Assembly: GCA_903840825.1 (NCBI GenBank)
Contig: CAIMHL010000349.1
Coordinates: forward strand, 1 to 6,078
Reading direction: 5' to 3'
DNA: 6,078 bases
From: an uncultured beta proteobacterium
GTDB taxonomy: Bacteria; Pseudomonadota; Gammaproteobacteria; Burkholderiales; Burkholderiaceae_C
Shown one piece after another: positions 1 through 5,415 of the stretch (positions are counted from its first letter, which is position 1; every line of letters begins with the position of its first letter). Both the position numbers and the translations under genes were made by a program. The notes beneath the pieces are model-generated. The model was not told the DNA's origin. It ran no database searches and was given only the letters and a program-made list of their open reading frames with translations.

Positions 1-100
1 CCTCGATGTGGCGCAGGCTCAACGGGTAGGCCACGTACCAGCGCACGAAGGTCAGCATCACTTCAAGTGGGTAGTGAAGGCGTTTGAGGACCCTGTTCAA
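1..100 (-). CDS. IS6-family transposase, N-terminal fragment (cut by window edge)
   Basis: Read on the minus strand, this stretch encodes about 33 residues containing LKRLHYPLEVMLTFVRWY and then VAYPLSLRHIE. I recognise this as the N-terminal segment of an IS6-family (DDE) transposase, just before the helix-turn-helix and catalytic core. The gene continues beyond position 1, so the catalytic residues are not visible. The start is taken as TTG at 98-100, because family members begin a few residues before the LKRLHYP block. The frame stays open back to a TAA near 155, with another TTG at 113-115, and no good ribosome binding site decides between them. I could not recognise the element's terminal inverted repeat, so its right end between about 100 and 180 is not fixed. 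Because the rest is outside the window, it cannot be said whether the copy is intact or a relic. Confidence 0.68.
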   Translation of the reverse strand, partial: MNRVLKRLHYPLEVMLTFVRWYVAYPLSLRHIE

Positions 101-187
101 GGTGCTGTTGATCAAACTTTTACGGAAATCAAGTTTGGTCCGAATTGTCGCTTATGCTTACTGCGACAGAACCGGGTAGATCGTCCG

Positions 188-590
188 GTGGTTGAAGTTG
201 CAGTGGGGGTACTGATCAAGCCAGATGGTCGATTTCTCCTGACCTCCCGCCCTAAAGGCAAGTCTATGAAGGCTACTGGGAGTTTCCTGGCGGCAAACTG
301 GAGGTCGGCGAAAGCGTCGAACAAGCCTTGGGGCGCGAGCTGTTTGAAGAAATCGGGATCACGATAGGGCTGGCAGTGCCATGGAAAGTAGAGTTGATGG
401 ACTACCCCCACGCTCTCGTTCGACTTAACTTTTGCAAAATCTTTCATTGGACGGGTGAACTCCAATCCGCGAGGAACAGATGTTCACTTTGGCGCAGTTA
501 CCCGTACAGATATCGCCCTTATTGCCGGGAACGCTTCCGGCCCTGAGGTGGCTAGCGGATGAGCAAGCCTGGACAGGCGCTACGTATTAA
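188..590 (+). pseudogene. MutT-like NUDIX hydrolase pseudogene, two frameshifts
   Basis: Three consecutive plus-strand frames join into one NUDIX protein of the MutT/8-oxo-dGTPase type. Frame one gives VEVAVGVLIKPDGRFLLTSRP (from about 188). A single-base loss near 261-265 shifts the reading to YEGYWEFPGGKLEVGE and on through DYPHALVRLNFCK. A second single-base loss near 464-468 shifts it to REEQMFTLAQLPVQ, ending WLADEQAWTGATY with TAA at 588-590. The Nudix box (G-x5-E-x7-RE-L-x-EE-x-G-I) is complete at 292-360, so the metal-binding catalytic site was intact before decay. Working relatives sanitise oxidised nucleotides in the cytoplasm. No ATG is found at the expected N-terminus; GTG at 188 is the only nearby candidate, and an IS6-family end lies just upstream. 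The two indels could be sequencing errors, but the weak start favours true decay. Confidence 0.85.
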
Positions 591-703
591 ATAGCAGCTT
601 ATGCACGTCCACATTGCAAGCCAAGATCAAAAAATGATCAAGTGCCGAGGGCTTTGTCCTCTGTAAAGTATTATTGTCCAGGCCAGCTAGAAAAGCACCA
701 GTC

Positions 704-1747
704 TCAGGAACTCTCGCGTTGTACGATCTCATAACCCAGATCAAGATGTGTCAGCGCAGGCACTTCACCTTGCATCAGTGTGAGGAGCATCTGCGCTGCG
801 GCTTCGCCAATGCGGGCGCGGGGCGTGCGCACCGTTGTCAATGTGGGCACCATTTGGTCGCTACCCGTCAGGTCGTTGAAGCCGGCAATCGCAACCTCGC
901 TTGGTACGGAAATACCCAATCTCAAAGCGGCCAGCAGCGCCCCCTGGGCTAGGTCATCGTTACAAAAGAAAATGGCATCTACTTTCGGGTGTTGCTGCAT
1001 GATTTGCTCGAACATCAGCCCGCCTAAAGCCAGTGAGGACGGCGCAGGGTTGAGCCATTCGAGCGTCGGGTCGTAAGCCCCCGCTTCTTGTAAAGCCTGA
1101 CGCCAACCATACAAGCGCTGCATCACACGCGGGTCGAGTTGCGCTGCTGCAAAGGCAATGCGGCGTCGGCCTCTCTTGAATAAGTGCCGGGTCATGGCAG
1201 CGCCTGCATCTGTTTGACGAAAGCCTACGCAATACGTCGCATCGGCTTGCTGGTCTGTGGGAAGGTCCATCAGGTGCACACAAGGTACCCGGCTGTTGGC
1301 CATCAGCTTGTGCGTGCTTGGATTGTGATCAAGCCCGGTGATCAACAAACCAGCTGGGCGGTGCAGCAATTGTTCACGTAGTAGCTGCTCTTCTTCGCTC
1401 TCGTTGTAGTGCGTGACGCCCATCAGCGTCTGAAAGCCCGCCGCACGCAAAGTGGTTTGCGCAGCATCTAGCAAGTCCACAAACAAAGTGTTGGACAGCA
1501 GCGGAATCAGGATTGCCACATGGTTGCTGTGCGCAGAGGCTAGCGCGCGTGCAGCCGGATCTGGCACATACCCGAGCATTCTTGATACCGCGGTCACACG
1601 TTCAATCAGTAGGGGATCGACCGCTCGCTCACCTCGCAAGGCCCGCGAGACGGTGCTGGAACTCACGCCTGCTGCCCGGGCCACATCACTTAGAGTGACA
1701 CGGCCTGTAGCGCGGTGGCTTTTAATCGGGGGAGGTGGACTTAGCAA
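704..1747 (-). CDS. LacI-family transcriptional repressor, GntR (gluconate)-like
   Basis: A 347-residue protein with LacI/GalR family architecture. The N-terminal helix-turn-helix covers about residues 17-40 (VTLSDVARAAGVSSSTVSRAL). The hinge helix covers about 60-71 (VPDPAARALAS), with Leu69 in the position that inserts at the central CpG of LacI-type operators. A periplasmic-binding-protein-like effector domain runs from about 76 to 340. The block FFCNDDLAQGALLAALRLGISVPSEVAIAGFND (about 260-292) resembles the E. coli gluconate repressor GntR, which belongs to this family. The start is TTG at 1745-1747, since an in-frame TAA lies two codons upstream and there is no ATG before the DNA-binding domain; a weak GGA lies 7 bases upstream. 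It is divergent from a reductase-gluconokinase-TRAP operon, and two LacI-type palindromes lie between, so it probably represses both directions. The inducer (gluconate, 2-ketogluconate or a phosphorylated product) is inferred. Confidence 0.92.
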   Translation of the reverse strand: MLSPPPPIKSHRATGRVTLSDVARAAGVSSSTVSRALRGERAVDPLLIERVTAVSRMLGYVPDPAARALASAHSNHVAILIPLLSNTLFVDLLDAAQTTLRAAGFQTLMGVTHYNESEEEQLLREQLLHRPAGLLITGLDHNPSTHKLMANSRVPCVHLMDLPTDQQADATYCVGFRQTDAGAAMTRHLFKRGRRRIAFAAAQLDPRVMQRLYGWRQALQEAGAYDPTLEWLNPAPSSLALGGLMFEQIMQQHPKVDAIFFCNDDLAQGALLAALRLGISVPSEVAIAGFNDLTGSDQMVPTLTTVRTPRARIGEAAAQMLLTLMQGEVPALTHLDLGYEIVQRESS

Positions 1748-1784
1748 GGGTTAATCCGTAGAAGTATTTCAATTTAGACGCGAT

Positions 1785-1812
1785 AGGATAGCGCTATCCC
1801 AAAGTATTACAA
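1785..1812 (-). promoter_or_regulatory. possible sigma-70 promoter of the repressor gene
   Basis: On the minus strand, TTGTAA (1807-1812) and TATCCT (1785-1790) are separated by 16 bases, each matching four of six consensus positions. The palindrome at 1786-1799 covers the spacer and the -10 hexamer, so a bound LacI-family protein would block the promoter and give autorepression. The hexamers are weak and this is only a candidate. I found no convincing promoter for the plus-strand operon; the AT-rich stretch at 1801-1890 is the likely place for it. Confidence 0.3.
1786..1799. promoter_or_regulatory. LacI-family operator O1 (perfect 14-bp palindrome)
   Basis: GGATAGCGCTATCC is a perfect 14-bp inverted repeat with a central CG. 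That is the classical layout of LacI/GalR-family operators bound by a dimer whose hinge leucines open the central CpG step. It lies 39 bp upstream of the repressor's TTG start and shares the core AGCGCT with a second palindrome at 1894-1905. The binding protein is very probably the adjacent repressor. Confidence 0.75.
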
Positions 1813-1893
1813 GATAATTTTGTTAACGCATTAAATTTATTTTTGTGTTACGAAGAGAGCTGAAAAAGCATGTTCTTGTGTTCGTAATTTAAG

Positions 1894-1905
1894 GACAGCG
1901 CTGTC
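1894..1905. promoter_or_regulatory. LacI-family operator O2 (perfect 12-bp palindrome)
   Basis: GACAGCGCTGTC is a perfect 12-bp inverted repeat; the outer pair G1893/T1906 is a mismatch. Aligned with the palindrome at 1786-1799, the two fit GGAYAGCGCTRTCY. It ends 14 bases before the Shine-Dalgarno of the dehydrogenase, so it probably lies at or just downstream of the operon's transcription start, a normal site for repression. Its centre is 107 bp from that of the other site, close to ten helical turns, which would allow looping by a tetramer or by paired dimers. Confidence 0.75.
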
Positions 1906-1919
1906 TGCAATGTTAACTT

Positions 1920-1925
1920 CAGGAG
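1920..1925 (+). promoter_or_regulatory. Shine-Dalgarno that selects the TTG start of the dehydrogenase
   Basis: CAGGAG is followed after 8 bases by an in-frame TTG at 1934. The competing in-frame ATG at 1910 has no suitable ribosome binding site: AAGGA at 1891-1895 is 14 bases away and inside the operator region. The TTG start also begins the protein right at the normal N-terminus (SKPDVLAV). Confidence 0.7.
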
Positions 1926-1933
1926 TTTATACC

Positions 1934-2896
1934 TTGTCAAAACCAGATGTATTGGCTGTGGCCAAGTTACACCCCTTTTACCGCGAGGCCTTAGAAGCGG
2001 TATTCACCGTCCATGATCTAGCCCAAATAAACGATCCGGTTATTTTTGCAGCATTGGCGCCACGTATTTTGGGCGTTGCAGGCACAGGTGAGGCCAGCGT
2101 CCCGCGAAGCCTTCTGGCGCAATTGCCTCATGCCCGAGTGGTGTCCGTTTTTGGCGTGGGTTATGACGGTGTAGATGTTCCTGCCGCCATTGAATTCGGC
2201 ATTCCAGTGACCCACACCCCCGACGTGTTAACCGATGATGTGGCCGATTTGGCCATGGGTCTGGTGCTCTCGGTGGGGCGCTCGATTCCACAAGCCAACC
2301 AATTTGTGCGTGCAGGCCGTTGGCCTGATGGCCCCATCGCCCTAGCGCGTAAGGTCTCGGGCGCTCGTCTCGGTATTGTTGGTCTAGGCCGTATTGGCAA
2401 AGCAATTGCCCAACGTGCCAGCGCTTTTGGCATGTCGATCGCCTACACGGCCAGAACAGAAAAAAAAGACTTAGGTTTCAAGTTCTACCCCACTGCTGCA
2501 GCATTGGCGGCACAGGTGGATTTTCTGGTGGCTATTACGCCAGGGGGCGAGGGCACCAAGCATCTGATCAACGCAGAAGTTCTGAAAGCCTTGGGCCCAC
2601 GCGGGTTCCTGATCAACGTAGCCCGTGGCAGCGTGGTCGATGAAGACGCGCTGATTGAAGCCCTGAGCAATGGAACGATTGCAGGTGCCGGGCTCGATGT
2701 GTATGTCAACGAGCCCCATGTACCGCCAGCCTTGTTGCGTTTTGGCAATGTGGTGCTCACCCCTCATATGGCCAGTGCCACAACAGAGACTCGTCAGGCG
2801 ATGGCAGATTTAGCTTTTGCCAACATGCAGGCTGGTATTTCTGGCCAACCCCTTCGTACGCCCGTGCCCGAGTGTGCGGCCCTCTTAATTAAGTAA
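1934..2896 (+). CDS. D-2-hydroxyacid dehydrogenase, probable 2-ketogluconate reductase (GhrB/TkrA-like)
   Basis: A 320-residue cytoplasmic NAD(P)-dependent D-isomer-specific 2-hydroxyacid dehydrogenase. The nucleotide-binding Rossmann motif GLGRIG lies at about residues 150-155. The catalytic triad is visible: Arg231 in NVARGSVVDEDAL, Glu260 in VNEPHVP and His278 in LTPHMAS. After the second Rossmann strand comes YTARTEKK, with Arg174 and no acidic residue at the strand end. In this family that pattern usually means a preference for NADPH over NADH. The length matches the glyoxylate/hydroxypyruvate/2-ketogluconate reductase branch. It is followed after 14 bases by gluconokinase and faces a GntR-like repressor, so the most likely reaction is reduction of 2-keto-D-gluconate to D-gluconate. 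Hydroxypyruvate or glyoxylate reduction is the alternative, since enzymes of this branch are often promiscuous. The family is certain; the substrate is inferred from context. Confidence 0.9.
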   Translation: MSKPDVLAVAKLHPFYREALEAVFTVHDLAQINDPVIFAALAPRILGVAGTGEASVPRSLLAQLPHARVVSVFGVGYDGVDVPAAIEFGIPVTHTPDVLTDDVADLAMGLVLSVGRSIPQANQFVRAGRWPDGPIALARKVSGARLGIVGLGRIGKAIAQRASAFGMSIAYTARTEKKDLGFKFYPTAAALAAQVDFLVAITPGGEGTKHLINAEVLKALGPRGFLINVARGSVVDEDALIEALSNGTIAGAGLDVYVNEPHVPPALLRFGNVVLTPHMASATTETRQAMADLAFANMQAGISGQPLRTPVPECAALLIK

Positions 2897-2910
2897 ATCG
2901 CGTTTCAAAC

Positions 2911-3432
2911 ATGGCTTCATCTTTGCGCTTGGTTGTCATGGGGGTGTCCGGTTGTGGAAAATCAACGCTTGCCACTGCTTTGGCCTCGCAGTTGGGGGTT
3001 GAAATGATCGACGGCGATGATCTGCACCTCACGACCAGTGTCACCAAGATGCGATCGGGCATTGCGTTGGAGGATGCAGACCGTTGGCCTTGGCTAGACC
3101 GCATTGGCGACTACCTCAACCCAAAAGAGGGCCAGCCTTTGGGCCGGGTGGTGGCGTGTTCAGCGCTTAAAAGAGTCTACAGGGACCGAATTCGAGAGCG
3201 CGCAGGTGAGGTTTGTTTTTTGTTTTTAAACGGCGAATTTGATCTGATCCAACAGCGCATGAGTCAACGCCTTGGCCATTACATGCAAGCTGGACTTTTG
3301 GACAGCCAGTTCCGCACGCTCGAAAGACCACACCACGATGAAACCGACATCATCACACTCTCCATCACCGAACCCGTTACAGACTTGGTTAGCCAAGCGC
3401 TGGCGGCTCTTCAAAAATATCAGACGCAATAA
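2911..3432 (+). CDS. gntK: Gluconokinase (GntK type)
   Basis: A 173-residue P-loop kinase that phosphorylates D-gluconate with ATP to 6-phosphogluconate, feeding the Entner-Doudoroff or pentose phosphate pathway. The Walker A motif GVSGCGKST is at residues 11-19. Family-typical blocks follow: DGDDLH (34-39), KMRSGIALEDADRWPWL (46-62), CSALKRVYRDRIR (83-95), and the C-terminal HYMQAGLLDSQFRTLERP (123-140). The length is normal for bacterial GntK and no key residue is missing. A slight departure is TTSVTKM (41-47), where many relatives have Asn-Ile before Lys-Met. The gene starts 14 bases after the dehydrogenase stop and has no clear Shine-Dalgarno, so its translation may depend on coupling to the upstream gene. 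It is the strongest pointer to a gluconate route for this operon. Confidence 0.95.
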   Translation: MASSLRLVVMGVSGCGKSTLATALASQLGVEMIDGDDLHLTTSVTKMRSGIALEDADRWPWLDRIGDYLNPKEGQPLGRVVACSALKRVYRDRIRERAGEVCFLFLNGEFDLIQQRMSQRLGHYMQAGLLDSQFRTLERPHHDETDIITLSITEPVTDLVSQALAALQKYQTQ

Positions 3433-3465
3433 GCCTCTTTTTGAATTTAACTTACAGGAATATTT

Positions 3466-3804
3466 ATGTTCATCCGCTGCGCATTTTTTCAGGGAAACGT
3501 TAAACCAGGCATGGAAGACGCTTTCAATCGCTACATTCGCGACAAACTGGTGCCCTTGTGGACCCGCTTTCCTGGGGCACAGGAGGTACGGGTTCTGCGC
3601 CAAGTCGAAAGTGATGTCGAACAACCCCACTTTGGCATGGTGCTGTCGGTGCGTTACCCGAGCCGTGAATCAATCGATATTGCACTCGCCTCAGAAGTTC
3701 GTTTGAAAAGCCGCGAAGTGTCCAAAGAATTAATCGCCATGTTTGATGGCACCGTGTTTCACACCGTCTTCAGTGCTGACGAATACGCACTGCCCACCGA
3801 CTAA
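3466..3804 (+). CDS. Small protein of unknown function, probable dimeric alpha/beta-barrel (EthD/ABM-like) fold
   Basis: A 112-residue protein without signal peptide or membrane segment, presumably cytoplasmic. It has a good ribosome binding site, AGGAA at 3456-3460, five bases before the ATG. A first strand (FIRCAFFQGNV) and a helix with charged residues (PGMEDAFNRYIRDKLVPLW) are followed by further strands (EVRVLRQVESD, FGMVLSVRYPS), a second helix (70-93) and a last strand (GTVFHTVFS). This beta-alpha-beta-beta-alpha-beta order is typical of the dimeric ferredoxin-like barrel superfamily, which includes EthD-like proteins, antibiotic-biosynthesis monooxygenase-like proteins and sugar mutarotases. 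I do not recognise a characterised family member. It lies 33 bases after gntK and 41 before dctP, so it is probably co-transcribed. A role in handling an anomer, lactone or toxic by-product of the sugar acid is possible, but this is a guess from fold and context. Confidence 0.75.
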   Translation: MFIRCAFFQGNVKPGMEDAFNRYIRDKLVPLWTRFPGAQEVRVLRQVESDVEQPHFGMVLSVRYPSRESIDIALASEVRLKSREVSKELIAMFDGTVFHTVFSADEYALPTD

Positions 3805-3845
3805 ATACTGGCTGGGTCAGTTCATTTAAACCAGGAAAAAAAACC

Positions 3846-4820
3846 ATGAAACTATCTCGCGTCCTTCTCGCTTGCCTCGTTGCTGCTGTCGGCTCCAGCG
3901 CCTACGCTGCCAAGTTCAACCTGAAATTGGGGCACGCAGTCAATACCACTGACGGGCAGCATGCAGCGGCTATGAAATTGGCCGAACTGGTCAAAGAACG
4001 CACCAACGGTGATGTGGAAATCACCATTTTTCCTGCCAACCAGTTGGGTAACGATGGCGCCATGATTAACGGCGCACGTGGAGGCACGATTGACATCGTA
4101 TCCAGCGGTGCCAACAACTTCAACGGCATCGTCCCCAACACGGCCGCCATTGAGTTGCCCTTTGTTTTTCGTGACTCCAAGCATGCTTATGCCGTGCTTG
4201 ATGGCGCTATTGGTACCGGTGTACTCAGCGAACTAGCGCCACACGGACTAAAAGGCTTGGCTTACTGGGAAAACGGCTGGCGCTCCTTCACCAACAACAA
4301 GCGGCCTATCAACAAACCCGAAGACTTGAAGGGTTTGAAGATCCGTTCGACACCCAACCCGTACCACATTCAGGCCTTCAAACTCTTGGGCATGAACCCC
4401 TCGCCGATGCCTATCGCCGAGCTTTACACCGCTTTGGAAACAGGCACTTTTGATGCACAAGAACACCCGATCAACGTGACCTGGTCTTCCAAATTTTATG
4501 AAGTCCAAAAACACTTAACAGTCAGTAACCACGTTTACTCGCCACTCGTCGTGGTGATGAACAAAGGCAAATTTGACTCCCTGCCAGCCAACTACCAAAA
4601 AGTAGTGGTGGATGCAGCCCGTGAAGCAGGGACTTACCAGCGCAGCCTCAATGCTCAAAACGCCGGAAAAGTAGTCGCAGACCTTAAGAAATCTGGCATG
4701 CAGGTGATAGAGGGCGTGGACATGGCACCGTTCCAGAAAATAGTTTCCGCTGAAATCGCCAAGACCTTCGGCGAAAAAGGTGGCCTCGCCTTGCTCAAAG
4801 CCATTGAAGATACAAAGTAA
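3846..4820 (+). CDS. dctP: TRAP transporter periplasmic substrate-binding protein DctP
   Basis: A 324-residue extracytoplasmic binding protein that delivers a carboxylate ligand to the DctQM membrane complex. It has a Sec signal peptide: KLSR, a hydrophobic core LLACLVAAVG, and probable cleavage after AYA at residue 21. The mature protein starts KFNLKLGHAVNTTDGQH. Family landmarks are the G-D-I-V segment (TIDIVSSGANN), LPFVFRD (104-110), and LKGLKIRSTPNPYH (161-174). Arg167 in the last of these is the conserved arginine that pairs with the ligand's carboxylate. These are followed by PIAELYTALETGTFDAQEHPINVTW (189-213). AGGAA at 3833-3837, 8 bases before the ATG, is a strong ribosome binding site. 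It lies in a reductase-gluconokinase operon, so the ligand is probably gluconate, 2-ketogluconate or another sugar acid; sequence alone cannot fix it. A strong hairpin follows the gene. Confidence 0.94.
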   Translation: MKLSRVLLACLVAAVGSSAYAAKFNLKLGHAVNTTDGQHAAAMKLAELVKERTNGDVEITIFPANQLGNDGAMINGARGGTIDIVSSGANNFNGIVPNTAAIELPFVFRDSKHAYAVLDGAIGTGVLSELAPHGLKGLAYWENGWRSFTNNKRPINKPEDLKGLKIRSTPNPYHIQAFKLLGMNPSPMPIAELYTALETGTFDAQEHPINVTWSSKFYEVQKHLTVSNHVYSPLVVVMNKGKFDSLPANYQKVVVDAAREAGTYQRSLNAQNAGKVVADLKKSGMQVIEGVDMAPFQKIVSAEIAKTFGEKGGLALLKAIEDTK

Positions 4821-4835
4821 GAACTTTGTGAACAT

Positions 4836-4867
4836 CACCCCCTTTTAAACAAGGGGGGTGTTTTTTT
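4836..4867 (+). terminator. Rho-independent terminator/attenuator between dctP and dctQ
   Basis: CACCCCC at 4836-4842 pairs with GGGGGTG at 4854-4860 across a short AT-rich loop (TTTTAAAC inside), and additional T-A pairs can extend the stem inward. It is followed directly by seven T residues (4861-4867), the classical intrinsic terminator form. It begins 15 bases after the dctP stop. dctQ has its start only a few bases downstream and no room for a separate promoter, so transcription must partly read through. The likely effect is more binding protein than membrane subunits. Confidence 0.85.
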
Positions 4868-4875
4868 GGAATTTC

Positions 4876-5415
4876 ATGAATAAACTAAACGACCTTTTTT
4901 TTCGGGTCACTGAATTTGCGCTAGTCATGATGCTGTCTGCCATGGTCATCATGGTGTTTGGCAATGTGGTGCTTCGTTACCTTTTTAACGATGGACTCAT
5001 CAGTTCCGAAGAGCTGTCACGTTTTTTGTTTATATGGATCACTTTTCTTGGCGCTGTGGTGACCTTCAGAGAAAATGGTCACCTGGGCTTGGACTCCATT
5101 GTTCGAAAGCTCAGCCTTAACGGTAAAAAAATAGCCTTCACCATTTCCAATATCGCCATGCTCGGCTGCTGCACGCTCATGTTTTATGGCACGCTCAAAC
5201 AGCATCAAATCAACGCTACAACGCTATCCTCGGTGGTCGCCATTCCCATGAGCTGGGTCTATGGTGTGGGTTATGTCACCAGTATTGCCATGGGTCTGAT
5301 GATCGTAGGAAAGTTGATTCGACTGGCCAAAGGCGATTTCAATGAAGTCGAGTTGATTCAGGTTCAGGATTCTGAGGAAGTGGCGCTACTCCACATTAAG
5401 GGGGACACCAAATGA
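4876..5415 (+). CDS. dctQ: TRAP transporter small membrane subunit DctQ
   Basis: A 179-residue inner-membrane protein with four predicted hydrophobic helices, at about residues 13-36, 48-66, 87-106 and 126-147. This is the standard topology of DctQ. The family block SEELSRFLFIWITFLGAVVTFRENGHLGLD (44-73) is clear. DctQ associates with DctM to form the transport unit. I chose ATG 4876, which has GGAA at 4868-4871 just before it, over the in-frame GTG at 4858. The GTG lies in the descending arm of the upstream terminator hairpin and would add an odd MFFWNF extension. The ribosome binding site sits directly after the terminator's T-run. The C-terminal 30 residues are a soluble acidic tail. The stop overlaps the dctM start by ATGA, so the two are translationally coupled. 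Confidence 0.93.
   Translation: MNKLNDLFFRVTEFALVMMLSAMVIMVFGNVVLRYLFNDGLISSEELSRFLFIWITFLGAVVTFRENGHLGLDSIVRKLSLNGKKIAFTISNIAMLGCCTLMFYGTLKQHQINATTLSSVVAIPMSWVYGVGYVTSIAMGLMIVGKLIRLAKGDFNEVELIQVQDSEEVALLHIKGDTK

Noticed and set aside
112..465. Minus-strand open frame of 117 codons across the NUDIX remnant
   Set aside because: It is the antisense shadow of a clear NUDIX sequence and shows no recognisable protein features.
625..639. Inverted repeat GATCA-AAAAA-TGATC, considered as the repressor gene's terminator
   Set aside because: The stem is only 5 bp with low GC content, and no T-run follows the stem on the minus strand.
647..661. GAGG/CCTC hairpin downstream of the repressor gene
   Set aside because: A four-base stem with its T-rich stretch about ten bases away is too weak to call a terminator.
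1821..1917. TGTTAAC occurring twice (1821-1827 and 1911-1917)
   Set aside because: Seven-base AT-rich repeats are expected by chance here, and the second copy overlaps the coding-start region; no symmetry with the operators was seen.
2424..3405. Further AGCGCT cores at about 2430, 3162 and 3398, considered as extra operators
   Set aside because: They lie inside coding sequence and lack the flanking symmetry of the two intergenic palindromes.
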